Made by a program: the position numbers and the translations under genes. DNA of 64,000 nt from Furcasterigmium furcatum. Taxonomy: Eukaryota; Ascomycota; Sordariomycetes; Glomerellales; Plectosphaerellaceae. The first letter of the stretch is position 1. Each line of letters starts with the position of its first letter. This document shows positions 45,677 to 56,469 of the stretch, piece by piece. The stretch covers positions 1,738,862 to 1,802,861 of the forward strand of contig BCIA01000004.1 in assembly GCA_001599815.1 (NCBI GenBank), read 5' to 3'. The notes beneath the pieces were generated by a model that saw only the letters and a program-made list of their open reading frames with translations, did no database searches and was not told the origin of the DNA.

Positions 45677-46538
45677 ATGTTCTACGAGCCCGGGAAAACC
45701 AGCCATGGCCTGCCCCATGACCCTTTCAAGGTACGGCGGCCAGCCCTCATCTCACTCAAATTGTGAGACTGACTTCTCATCCCCGATCCAGGCCTGTGTC
45801 GTGCCGCGACCAATTGGCTGGATCAGCACCGTGTCGCCAACCTCAAGCCGGCACCAGAAGCCCGTCTACAACCTGGCGCCATATTCCCAATTCACCAACG
45901 TGACCTATGACCCGCCGTACGTCATGTTCTCGTCAAACCAAACCCCGACCTCTCGAGCCGCCAACGAGGCGCCGCTCTCGGAGCATGAGCAGCACTCCCC
46001 CGGTTTCAATCGCAAGGATACCGTCCACAATGCCGAGTCAACCGGTTACTTCTGCTGGCAGCTCGCAACCTACCCGCTTCGAGATCTCGTCAATAAGTCG
46101 GCCGAGCCGGTCCCCTACGGCGTTAGCGAGTTCGAGAAGCACGGAATCCGCACGGAGTTCTCGCGGACGCTCCCGATCCAGGTCCCGATGGTGGCAGACA
46201 GCCCCGTCAAGTTCGAGTGCAAGTACCACTCGACGCTCCGACTGCCGGCAAACCCTCCCATGGGCACCGTAGACATCGTCATCGGCCTGGTCGTCGCGGT
46301 TCACATCGACGACGCTGTGCTGAAGGACGGGCGCCTGGACCCTCACTTGACGCAGCCTATTGCCCGGCTGGGCTACTACGACTACACGGTAGTTCGGGAA
46401 ACCTTCCAGATGGTCATTCCCACCACGGCAGATACAGCTACCGTGCTGGCTGGGCTGGAGGGCTCGCCGGAGAAGAGTAGAGGGGAACCTGAAAATCCCG
46501 TGCCTGCGGAGAAGAAAGAAGAGGAAGTTAAGCAATAA
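45677..46538 (+). CDS. Flavin-reductase-like / FMN-binding split-barrel protein
   Basis: Soluble FMN-binding split-barrel protein of the flavin-reductase-like type. Exon 1 (45677-45730, MFYEPGKTSHGLPHDPFK) joins exon 2 at 45792 to give CVVPRPIGWISTVSP, the typical PRPIGW flavin-site motif. NLAPYSQFTNVTYDPPYVMFSSNQ and RKDTVHNAESTGYFCWQLAT follow, both conserved in the family. The product has about 266 residues with a charged, disordered tail. Relatives act as stand-alone flavoproteins or supply reduced flavin to monooxygenases; no monooxygenase partner is seen in the window. It marks the left edge of the putative catabolic cluster. Confidence 0.86.
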
Positions 46539-46795
46539 ATAGAATATATCACGATTATCTAGATTTCTAAACAAAGAGTTTTCTGGTCAACTTATCTAGC
46601 ACCCATGTTCTCCGCCATAAAACTGAGGCAGTGTGCTAACTTCCAAAAGTTCACTGGGGCGAGTTTATTGTCGAGATTTCGAGAGATAACTTCACTTCAA
46701 CAAGTCTTAGCTCCACTATCACGACCGTGTCTTGCTTAACTTGACTCCAAGCCCGGGGTGATTGCTCGTTGGAGCAGCCAGGCATCAACATGGTG

Positions 46796-47683
46796 TCACC
46801 TTAGAAACTCCTCCTCAATCGCGCGCATCTTTGCATCGCCCTGAAGCTCGAAAATATCCTTCACCGATGGGATCTGCTCCTCGACCGAAACCAGACCCCT
46901 CGTCTCCAGAATGGAACAAAAGGCCCGCCGCATCGCCCCGACCGCCGCCCGGACGGCGTGATTCCCGCAGATGATGAGCCCGACCTTGGACAGCGCCGCC
47001 ACCTCGTCAAAGCCCAGCGACGGGTAGTTCGTGGGCACAATCACCAGCGGCGCCGACCCCGACCACGCCCTGCAGAAAGACAAGATCTCCTCCGGACTCT
47101 TCTGTTTGCTGTGCACGAGGATCGCGTCGGCGCCGGCCTCGACGTACGCCTCCGCCCGCCGCAGCGCTTCCTCCTGGCCCAGGCCGGCGATGAGCGCCTC
47201 CGTTCTGGCGATGACCAGCATCGAGCACGACTGCTTCGCGGCGGCGATCTTCCCCTGGAACTCGGCAATTGACACCAGCGGGTGCCTCCCGCCAGGCCGG
47301 AGGCTGCTGTCTTTCGGGAACTGCTTGTCCTCCAGCACCACGGCCGCGGCACCGGCGGCTTCGAATTGGGGCACCGAGTAGGCCACGTTGACGGCGTTCC
47401 CGAAACCCGTGTCCATGTCGACGATGAGGGGGATGTCTGTGGCGGCATTCATTGTCCTCGTGACCTCGACGTTGACGCTCATGGGCAAGATGCTGGCGTC
47501 TGGGACGGCGTGGGAGGCTGATATCTCGAAACCGCTGACCCAGACGGCATCGAAGCCTGCCTCTTCGACGAGCTTGGCGGAGAGGGCGTTGTGGGAAGAC
47601 ATGGCGATTGCTGGGCGGGAAGGATTGAGCAGAGTGCGCAGCTTGTCTGCTTTCGTCTGGCTTGAGGAGGTTGTGGTGATCAT
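46796..47683 (-). CDS. PEP mutase / isocitrate lyase superfamily enzyme
   Basis: Single-exon, 295-residue TIM-barrel enzyme of the PEP mutase/isocitrate lyase superfamily, which makes or breaks C-C or C-P bonds next to a 2-oxo acid using Mg2+. Motifs are FDAVWVSGFEISAS (residues 44-57), the metal-site VDMDTGFGN (88-96) and LEDKQFPKDSS (117-127). True PEP mutases carry EDK-x5-NS; here the Asn is Ser, so C-P chemistry is not assured. Oxaloacetate hydrolase, dimethylmalate lyase or phosphonopyruvate hydrolase activity is also possible. It is divergent from an aminotransferase gene with a 331-bp shared promoter. Confidence 0.85.
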   Translation of the reverse strand: MITTTSSSQTKADKLRTLLNPSRPAIAMSSHNALSAKLVEEAGFDAVWVSGFEISASHAVPDASILPMSVNVEVTRTMNAATDIPLIVDMDTGFGNAVNVAYSVPQFEAAGAAAVVLEDKQFPKDSSLRPGGRHPLVSIAEFQGKIAAAKQSCSMLVIARTEALIAGLGQEEALRRAEAYVEAGADAILVHSKQKSPEEILSFCRAWSGSAPLVIVPTNYPSLGFDEVAALSKVGLIICGNHAVRAAVGAMRRAFCSILETRGLVSVEEQIPSVKDIFELQGDAKMRAIEEEFLR

Positions 47684-48014
47684 GACGGTGATACTCTAGG
47701 CCTGAGGTCTTGGGTTTGAGATGTCTGGGAAGCCTGGCTGCTTTGCTAAAGTCGAGTTGAAGGTGTTGATATACCCTGGCCTCGGAAAGGCTCCACCGAA
47801 GGCTCTCTTGGTGCGTTGGTAGAGCGACCCCGAGACTCAACATGCGTCACGTATTTCTCGTCCTCGTGGAACTTGTTTTCGGTCCGACGGATGTCGGCCT
47901 CAGCCATCCGAAGCTTCACTTGATTACATCAAACACCTCCTTGACTTTTGGAAACTACACGGAAACGATACTCTCCTCCCAACCGCTTACTCTCACTTCA
48001 TTCAAGAACAAACA
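47684..48014. promoter_or_regulatory. Shared divergent promoter, PEP-mutase-like and aminotransferase genes
   Basis: 331 bp between divergent start codons. It contains CGG-N10-CCG at 47783-47798, a spacing known for some Zn2Cys6 regulators; one such match can occur by chance. Confidence 0.4.
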
Positions 48015-49367
48015 ATGTCTCAACTTTTCAACGAAAGCAACATCCCTCAAGCGCCCGCTGACCTGCATTATGGTTTGCGGGCAGAGTTTCAAGCGGATCA
48101 TCACCCAGACAAGGTGAATCTCGTCATCGGCGCCTACAAGGACGAAACCGGACAGGCCTGGACTCTTCCAGTCGTCAAGAAGGTCAGCGACATATGCAGT
48201 TACTGGTCCAACGGCGCCTCACTGATGTCGCCGGTTACTAGGCTGCCCAGCTTTACCACGAGGACCCTCGGCAGACACATGATTATCTCCCCATCGCCGG
48301 CGACCCAGATTTCTGCCGAGCAGCAGCACAAATCCTCCTTGGCACTGAGACTGCTACCGGGGGCGACCGGGTAAGTCTCCTGAAACGTATTTCGACGAAC
48401 AGCCCTGACGAGAACTATCTAGGTCTGCTCCGTCCAGACCATCTCTGGCACTGGAGCCCTGCACCTCGGAGCAGCATTTCTTTCAAAGTTTCTGCGCGAC
48501 CCAAAGCCCAAGGTCTACCTCTCCACGCCCACCTACGACAACTACGTCCCACTCTTCTCCCATGTCGGGCTCCAGATCGAGCGCTATCCTTACTACTCGA
48601 TCGAGACCAAGTCCCTCGACTGCGCGGGGATGCTCGAGACACTCGCGTCTGCGCCCAGGGGCAGTGTCGTCGTCCTGCAGGCATGTGCGCACAATTCCAC
48701 AGGCGTGGATCTCACTCATGACCAGTGGCGCGAGCTCGGAGCCGTCGTCAAGGAGGCCAGACTCTTCCCGTTCTTCGATTGCGCGTACCAGGGCTTCGCG
48801 ACGGGCGATCTCGACCGAGATGCCTTCGCGGTCCGCCACTTCGTTGAGCAGGGCATTGAGATATTTGTCGCGCAGTCCTTCTCGAAGAATCTCGGCCTCT
48901 ATGGACAGAGGGCGGGGTGTCTGCACTTCGTCTCCCGTCCGGGCCCGGGCGCAGGGGGCACCGTCGCGAGGATCTCATCGCAGCTTGCGGTAATCCAGCG
49001 GTCAGAGATCTCAACACCGGCTGTGTACGGCGCCAAGATCGCCGCGCTGGTCCTGGGGGACGAGGTTCTCTCGAAAGAGTGGGCAGATGACTTGAAGACG
49101 ATGGCCAGCCGGATCGCAGAGATGAGAGCGAGCCTGCGCAAGCACCTGGAGGATCTGTGTACGCCAGGGGACTGGAGCCATATTACGCGTCAGATCGGCA
49201 TGTTCGCATACACGGGCCTCTCGGCGGACCAAGTCGAGGCCCTCCGAAACCGGTGGCATGTCTACATGCTGCCCAGCGGGAGGATGAGCGTATCGGGGCT
49301 GAATAGGGGGAACATCGGGTACGTCGCTTCGGCGATCCACGACGTCGTCGCGAGGGATGCTGCGTAG
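48015..49367 (+). CDS. Aspartate-aminotransferase-like PLP enzyme
   Basis: Class I PLP aminotransferase of the aspartate type, 413 residues after splicing 48015-48182, 48242-48370 and 48423-49367. It has KVNLVIGAYKDETGQAW near the N-terminus, TISGTGALHLGAAFL, QACAHNSTGVDLTHDQW (usual NPTG is NSTG), PFFDCAYQGFATGDL, and the Schiff-base lysine in SFSKNLGLYGQR. The arginine in GRMSVSGLN binds the substrate carboxylate. No mitochondrial presequence is obvious. It interconverts 2-oxo and amino acids, typically aspartate/oxaloacetate with glutamate; enzymes of this class can also accept phosphonopyruvate. The divergent partner makes or breaks 2-oxo acids, so coupling is plausible. Confidence 0.9.
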
Positions 49368-49665
49368 GATGAGTTAGTGGTCGTCAGTGGTAATACAAAG
49401 CTTCCAGCACCCAGCATTCGGGTCAGTCTTCGAATCGGCCAGTGTGAAGTCCTGCCGAGCCCCGAACCCCGCAGCCGGTGTTAGCTCCTTGGTTCCTCCG
49501 AAAAAGGGGCCCCGCATCCGGACCAGATCCAAAGTTCGGCATCCCCTTTCCGACCGACGTGCAAGAGTCTTCCGTCCTCCATTCCTATCCACCCCACAAC
49601 TGATGCTCGAGGCTCGGTCCTGCTTCCACCCTTTCCGAACGGTCAAGAAAGGGAACATCATACGG

Positions 49666-51983
49666 ATGATGTTTCCGAACCGAGCGAGACAGAGAATATC
49701 ACACGCGTAGGTGCAATTCCCGGTCGCATCTCACACGGAACCAAGTGCCTAACATATGGCGGTGATGAAGCTGTCGGACTTGCAGGCAGCGCAAGGTCAA
49801 GTGCACCGGCGCGTATCCGTGTCCCAACTGCACGAGCCGGGGCCTGACATGCGTCTATGACGAGTCGCGGAAGAAGGTCGTGATATTGGAGAGGTTGGCC
49901 CGTCCCCAATGGAATGCAATGCGGTTGCAGGTGCCTGCCAATTAAGCTTGCTAATTCATCCGCCCAAGACACCTTCGCGCCCTCCAAGGCCGGGCTTCTT
50001 CGCAGTCACAACCAGCGGCCGCTTCGCCCATAGATGCCGATGTGACGGCTGACGTTAATGACACTGCGACAGTCGCCCAGCCCACCTCAGAAGGATGCGT
50101 GGGCCATCTCGGCATGTGGCATTACCTCAAAGCCACGGTAGATGTCATCAGCCACGGCCAAACGCACCTTGCGAGGTCCCCTCCTCCACCACCGTCGACA
50201 GCAACGTATGATCATAGCTCCATGGGTTTGTCCTCGACGAGTGCCGGTTCACTCACTCATCGGCTTCCCCCGAACGACATAATGACCCACCTGATCCAAG
50301 TGGTCGACCACCATCTCAACGACCCCTTGCGCCTGTTTTGTCCGAGAACACTTCAAAATCGCCTAAATACGACCTCGAGCTCTTTTCAGGTATCATGTCC
50401 CGATGTCGCCACATGGCAGGTGCAGCTTCTCGTGACCGTCGCCCTGGCGAAACTCTTCAGGGAGAAAGACAGCGCGGGGACAGCGCCGCCTGGCTCCCGA
50501 GAATTCTTTCTTGCCGAAAAGGTTCTACCTTGCCGTTTCCAGCTGCTCCAGGATCCGATCACGGCCGTCGAGACTCTCTCCCTTCTGTCGTGGTATGCCC
50601 AGGCAGCTGATCTACATGATCTCGTCGGCATCTATGTGAAGCATTCCCAACCACAAGAGTATGGTGTGGATGTGTTACTGACAATTTTTGGTCGATTCAG
50701 ATCGGACAGGCACTTGGAATTACCCATACCACGGCATTCGATGCCAAGGCAGAAGCAGAGGCAATTCTCAGCGATGATCGCCGCTTGCATATTCAACGAC
50801 TGAGACGGACCGTGGCCATCCTCGATAGTAGACGACTATGCAGCACAAAACCTGCAAATCATCTTCCAGTCATCGGGGAGGCAGTAGAACACGCTGACCC
50901 CGAACACGATGTGGATGAAGCGCTTGGAATTGCCGTGTCGATATCAAACATACTGAATAAGACGGGTGACAGTGAGTCAGAATTTAAAGCTTCTCTTCCA
51001 CTAACCGGAACTAACAAGAGGAAGATGGCAGCATATCAGGATCATACCTGCAAAATTCACATGTTGATCATGCACATGCTCTGTTAGAAAATCTCGAGAC
51101 GGCAGGGCGGCGACTCAGCCGTCTGATGGCACGGCAATCAGAGATGTTTTCGACACAGCAGCGATGCATCCGATCCTTACAGCTTTGGTACTGCCATGTG
51201 AGTCTTGGAACCGGAACGCAATCCTTCCAAGAAGCTGACAACCAGCTGCTCTCAGTGCATCACCACCATCAACTTTCCGGCGTTGCTCCACGTCGGCAAG
51301 CTCGCCTCTGCTCCTTCTCACGACCATGAAAGCGACGAGCAGCGCATAATCAACCACGCGGCATCGTGTATTAAGTTCGCCTCGTTGGGCCTCTCGTTGC
51401 TGTTGCGTCTGCACAACGATGGCGTTCTTGGTAAACTTCCTCTTCCGAGCAGCCATCGTGGTCCGTGGTCTGACATCGCCGAACAGAGACTTTCTCCTAC
51501 TTCAATTTAGAGCTTGTATCGATGGCTGCAGCGTCACTCCTCGTCGCGAAACTCACCAACAGCAGCACATCAGGGCCATCCCTTCTGAGCCAGGCACTAG
51601 AGGTGCTGAAGGACATGTCCCAGCGCGGGAACGTACCGGCAAGCTCTGCGTTTGAGATCATTGATGGGCTTCTGGTTAATGTGCAGGCATCCCCGGCAGA
51701 GGCGAGAGGCACGAGCCTGCGCACAGCGGACTTACTACCGTGTCCTACGCTCTGCGTGGTCTCCAGCAATGGGCTCCTCGACAGAGAGGCACTCATCATA
51801 TTCGGTGCTGCTGTCCAAGTTTCCCGAGGCCAAGCAGAACCACAACCCCTGGAAGAGGGACATCTTCCCCGAACAGTGGCATCATCCTCGGGTGGCGACG
51901 GGGCCCATTTAGGCGATCTCTGGCACGAGGACGACTTCACCTTCGACGAAGCAGACTTGCAATGGCTGGACGCTGTGCAGTAG
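49666..51983 (+). CDS. Zn2Cys6 transcription factor
   Basis: Exon 1 is short (49666-49706); the intron to 49770 joins RISHA to CRTCRQRKVKC, completing C-x2-C-x6-C. TGAYPCPNCTSRGLTC then gives the second half of the zinc cluster. A further intron near 49895-49968 leads into the linker. The middle region (VATWQVQLLVTVALAKLF, then ETLSLLSWYAQAADL and IGQALGIT) resembles the fungal transcription-factor homology domain but is more divergent than usual. Several more introns (about 50634-50698, 50969-51023, 51197-51253, 51432-51511) are inferred. The tail FTFDEADLQWLD is acidic. It sits between the aminotransferase and the aldolase and likely controls the cluster. The 3' half is less certain, so partial decay cannot be excluded. 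Confidence 0.75.
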
Positions 51984-52013
51984 TATTGAATAAGGAACAG
52001 CTTGTGTCTTCCC

Positions 52014-52863
52014 TTATTGTAACCCTCTTAGCATCTCCGCGTTCCTGTTCATCGCCATGGATACCAGGCCCATGTCCGAGTGACCGAGAACGTAGCGCGC
52101 CCCGAGCTCCCGAACCGCGGCCTGCACCACCAGAGGCTTCGTGTATATACCCGAAATACCGAAAATCTTGCCGTTCCTTCGGCACGCGTCCGCAATAGCG
52201 CGCAGAGCGTCCTGGAACACGGGGCTCTCCCATTCGCCTAGGATGCCCAGGTCAAGAGAGAGATCGTTCGCTCCGAGGAGGAGCACGTCCACCCCGTCAA
52301 CAGCGGCGATATCCGAGGCGTTCGCAACGGCTTGGGCCGTCTCAATCATGGCGAAGACCGTGGATCCCACCTGGTTGAGCTGGTGGACGACGTCCCTGGC
52401 ATCGGTGCGCTGGTACAGGAACTGGGGCAGGGCCGCCGTGAGGGATCGCGTCCCCTGAGGTGGGAATTTGGTGACGGACACGGCGTTTCTGGCTTCCTCT
52501 GCCGTGTTTACATGGGGGTAGACGACCCCCATCGCGCCCCCGTCGAGAACTCGCTGGACAAAGCCGCTCCCGCAGTGGCGGGGGACGCGGACGAATGGCG
52601 TGATGCCGGCCAGCAGACCAGTCGTGCACAGAGCATTTGCATCGCTGATGGACAGAGATGAGTGCTCTAGGTCGATGAAGAGACTGTCATAGCCCGCAGA
52701 CTTGGCGAGCAAGACTACTTCTGTTGATGCTATCGTCTTGATGGAGACGGCCTGCCCCCGGGGGCTCGTCAGTGTCTGTTCGCACTTGACGCTATTCCAC
52801 CAGGCAACTCACCGTGCAGAGCTTATCCCCAGAGACATTCTGTATTAATTTGTTGAGAAGCAT
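52014..52863 (-). CDS. HpcH/HpaI-family class II aldolase
   Basis: Metal-dependent aldolase of the HpcH/HpaI type that cleaves 4-hydroxy-2-oxo acids to pyruvate plus an aldehyde, the last step of several aromatic meta-cleavage pathways. Exon 1 (52813-52863) joins exon 2 (52014-52751) across a 61-nt intron, giving 262 residues. Conserved blocks: FIDLEHSSLS (catalytic His region), PFVRVP (substrate Arg), GAMGVVYPHVNTAEEA, KFPPQGTRS, and the metal ligands Glu in FAMIETAQAV and Asp in LLLGANDLSLDLG. All key residues are present. It is cytosolic. It is convergent with the regulator gene. Confidence 0.9.
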
Positions 52864-53192
52864 TGCGTGTTGATTCTGTCCGAGCTTATCCCGTGGGACT
52901 TCATCTCGAGCTGCCGGCCTTTATTTAGTACGAGGGGTTCGGCCCCTCCCGTTCTCGGAACCCCACAGCCGAGGAGCCATTATGTTCGGTCCGACAGATC
53001 GTTGTGAAGCGGGAGGACCTGATTGATCCCGTGACAGGATTTGCAAACCTCCAAGTGAGCGGTCGGAGGCCGGCAAATTTTCAATTTGATATTGTATGAG
53101 GACCACAATGGACCTGAGGAGGGCATTCCAGAGGGTGGTGATCGGTTGCTCCTCATCAGATTCAAGACTGCTCAAATTGATTCACATCCTCG
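52864..53192. other. Intergenic
   Basis: Promoter side of the aldolase gene. No gene is seen. Confidence 0.45.
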
Positions 53193-53817
53193 ATGCTGTC
53201 AAGCTGTCATCGGCATGAGGCTTTTGCTCGGCACAGTCTCTTCCTAAGCCAGTGTCAAAATCGCTCAAGGCAGCTACACGAGAAGGTCTCGAAGCTACGA
53301 GAGGACATCACGAGTCTTCGTGACGGCGTGAGTGTTTCCAACCATTACAGAATAGGACTAACTTCTATCTAAATACAGCTGTTCAATGCTACCTCTCTCC
53401 GAGAAGCCACACGGGGGACTTCTCTGAACACGGCCATCTACCTCTTCACCATTGTCACCATCTTGTACACCCCGATAGGCTTCCTCGCGGTAGGAAGGAC
53501 CCCAAGCCCATCTTCATATGTCAATTCTGACCTTTTTACAGACATTCTGGGCCCTCCCTTGGCTCAGCAGCCCATCCGGACCCGATGAGCAAGTCACGCA
53601 ACCCGGAGCCTTCCTGGTTACGATGATCCTCGCGGCTATCGCGACGTACCTCATCGTGGTCGCTTTCGCATGGTACTTCTGGCCTACGGGGTCCAATCAT
53701 TTGCGTGCTGCTGCGTGGCTCCGAACATTGGAAATGACTTGCAAGGCTCTTCTTGTGGCCCTCATGAACTTGTTCACGTCGAGGCAGACCCGTCGCGGAC
53801 ATCGAGATGAGCCTTGA
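53193..53817 (+). CDS. C-terminal CorA-like membrane fragment
   Basis: Three exons (53193-53327, 53379-53489, 53542-53817) splice cleanly into about 173 residues. They comprise a coiled-coil stretch (NRSRQLHEKVSKLREDITSL), then LFNATSLREATRGTSLNTAIYLFTIVTILYTPIGFLATFWALPWL and a second membrane helix. This equals only the last part of fungal CorA-like proteins, whose full forms are several hundred residues long with a large cytosolic domain. It is either a truncated relic that stayed open, or a deliberate mini-protein of two helices. No GMN-type pore motif is seen after the first helix (ATFWALPW instead), so ion transport is doubtful. Confidence 0.55.
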
Positions 53818-54187
53818 CGGAATACTAGATTCTTAGTGGTTTGGTGTAGACGACCAAGAGAGTGACATGAAGGCGGGTATGGTCCACCTTGAACCATGCC
53901 TCAGTTATTCAGGTGTACGGAGGTTGCAAGGAGAGTGATGAAAACCTGGATGAGCGGGATCGCTGTTCGAGGTAATGAGCGGGAGATATCTAGAAGCCTC
54001 TTTGATCATCCTGGTACATTCATCAAGTCCAGCATATACTGGTGAATCGAACTTGACAAAGTTACACCCCGCCATGTATGGCTAACCTCCATATAACCCC
54101 CGGCCCCAACTTCCACGACCGGCTACACCTCAGTGGCTGGAACCCACCCGAGAGAATGAAGTGAAGAAGGCCCAAAGATGGGAACGA
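53818..54187. other. Intergenic between convergent genes
   Basis: 3' flanks of the CorA-like fragment and the quinate-type permease. No gene is seen. Confidence 0.45.
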
Positions 54188-55891
54188 TCAGGCATCCTCG
54201 GTGTCCTTTGAGTCGAGGGTCAACGCTGCTCTCGCAGCGATGGAATCCCGATAGCTTTCCTGCGCACGTCTGGCCAAAATGGGCACGTCGGGTCCAAACA
54301 AGAGATCCATATCCTCGAGCTGGATTCCCTTGGTCTCCGGGATGAAGAGCCAGGCAAAGCCGATTGCAAGGACAGTGCAACTCCCGAAGAACAAGAATAC
54401 GCCGTATGTAATCCTAATCTGGAGTTAGTCATCGTAGACAGCCATGGTGATCGGACGCAACTTACCCAAGGATCATGTGCGGGAGGGAGTAGACGACGAC
54501 GAACTGCGTGAGCCACTGGATGCAGATGCAGAAGGCCATACCGAGAGTCCGGATGCGAGTAGGGAGGATTTCCGAGGTGAATAGCCAGGGAATGCCGTTC
54601 CAGCTGACGCCGTAGAAGAACGAGTAGATATACACCATCGCCACGGCGGTTCGAGAACCCGCATCTTGGATAGGTACACGCTCAAAGGATCCAGAAATCT
54701 TGGAGTATGCTGCCAGGTAGTACATGGCCAAGCCCGCCCCGACGCCTCCGACAAGAAGCAGCGGGCGACGACCCACGCGGTCGACCAGGAAGCCGGCATA
54801 CACCATGGTGGCAACCATCTTGACGATGCCGAAGATCCCGGTAGCCAGCAACCCGACCGACGTTCCTGTATAGCCGATAGACCTGAAGATGGTGGGCGAG
54901 TAGTAGTTGATGGCATTGATTCCCGTGAAATTCTGGAAAATGCACAGCCAGGAGCACAGAATGATGCGGCCCCGGATGCCGCGCTGGAACAGCTCCCCGG
55001 ACATCTGACGCCAGCTCTGAGCCGAACCGGTTGACCGAAGCTCGGTCTCGATGGAGGCCTCGATCTTGGCCAGCTCGGCATTGATGAAGGGATGCTCCTG
55101 CGGCAGATGCCGCACCCAAGAGAGATTCTTCCTGGCCGCGGTGAGGTTGCCCTTGGACACGAGCCAGCGGGGTGACTCGATCATGGGCAGCATCGTGATG
55201 ATGAGCATGCCGGCAGGGACAAACTGGACACCGACGGGGATGTGCCACTGCTTGTCCCCCTCGGGGCTGATGTTTTCGTTGACGCCGTAGTTGACCCAGA
55301 ATCCGCAGACGAGCGCCGCCTGTAGCATGATTTCGAAAACGCCCACAAGGCGGCCGCGGATTTTGGCGGGCGAGCACTCGGAAACGTAGATGGGCAGGAT
55401 CATGGCGCTGGCGCCGACACCCCAGCCGGTGAGAACACGGCCCGCATAGAGGCAGTCGAGGCGTCCCAGCATCTGAAGCATGGCTCCGACCATGAAGATG
55501 ACTGCAGACACAAGGAGGGTCGGCTTGCGGCCGAAACGTTCGGCGATGAAGAAGCCAGTGGCGCAGCCGAAAAATGCACCGCCCTGGAAAGTCGAGACAA
55601 TGTTGGAAGAAAGATTGGCTCGGGTCGAGTCCGACACGTCCTCGAGGTTGAAGCGTCTTCTGAAGGAAGGCAAGGACAGGGTGCCGCCGATGAAGGCGCT
55701 GTCATATCCGTACATGGCAGCTTAAGTACGTGCTTGGTCAGTGGACAGGAGCAGTAACAGTAACAGGAATGGATGTGAAACATACAGGCCCATGACCCCG
55801 AGAAGGCCAGGAGATACGGGCGGTAGCCGTAGATCTCCTTGGGGGTGTCCTCCTCTCCAGGCTTCTCTTTCACAGACAAGAAGTTCCGCAT
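54188..55891 (-). CDS. Quinate-permease-like MFS transporter
   Basis: Sugar-porter-fold MFS permease resembling fungal quinate permeases (QutD type). The N-terminus has PKEIYGYRPYLLAFSGSWAS and, after an intron (about 55734-55786), AMYGYDSAFIGGTLSLPSF, the family's helix-1 signature. Further motifs are ERFGRKPTLL, GRVLTGWGVGASAMILPIYVSE, FQNFTGINAINYYSPTIF, DRVGRRPLLLVGG, and the terminal PETKGIQLEDMDLLFG after an intron near 54417-54464. It would import a carboxylated alicyclic or aromatic acid with protons. It is divergent from the cyclase gene, and the shared promoter holds a near-match to the quinate activator site. Confidence 0.9.
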
Positions 55892-56469
55892 CTTGGGATG
55901 AAGTTCGGATGACTTAGACCCAGTGTCGTTGAAGTTGAGGTGGTTCCTGCTTGTCAGATGATCAGACTTGTCTGCAGGGAATTATAGGCCATTATCTACA
56001 CAGACAGGACCCCGGCTTCAGCCCCCAAAATCCCGAACTCCGGGACCGCTACCCCGTGGAATCATGCAACCGCCGGTGCTAACCCCAAGCTCTGGATAGT
56101 GTTTATCCACCCCTGGGGCCCCCGCAGACTCCGAATGTCGGGGGAGCACTAAATGGCGGGGGCCGGCTTGCCAAGCAACTACTCCGGGGTCATCTCCGAA
56201 GCTGTGACAGCTTCTGTGCCGTGGTAGCCGAGGGGGCTCACTGGACAGCCAATGAGGCCGAGAACTCTTGGATCAAAACTCTTCCAGATCGGCCTTGAGC
56301 AGGGATGGGAGGCCAACCAAAGTTCTAAAAGTGCGACATCGCCCCTGTTCCCTGGCTCACCAGCGCCACCAAATATGTCGAATCAATACAAAGAGCGCCT
56401 CATACACCCTGACTACCCCGAATGAGCAAGAAGAGCGTGTCTGCAATCTGTAGACGAGAGTTTATCGCC
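55892..56469. promoter_or_regulatory. Shared divergent promoter with a QA-type near-match site
   Basis: 578 bp between the permease and cyclase start codons. GGATAGTGTTTATCC at 56094-56108 has GGATA/TATCC arms and differs by one missing base from the fungal quinate-activator consensus GGRTAARYRYTTAYCC. Several CCG/CGG triplets lie around it. Function is inference. Confidence 0.45.

Noticed and set aside
47783..47798. CGG-N10-CCG as a specific regulator site
   Set aside because: A single such match in GC-rich DNA is expected by chance; noted only within the promoter entry.
47811..47835. A-box-like TTGGTAGAGCG suggesting a tRNA start
   Set aside because: No B box or acceptor stem follows within 80 bases.
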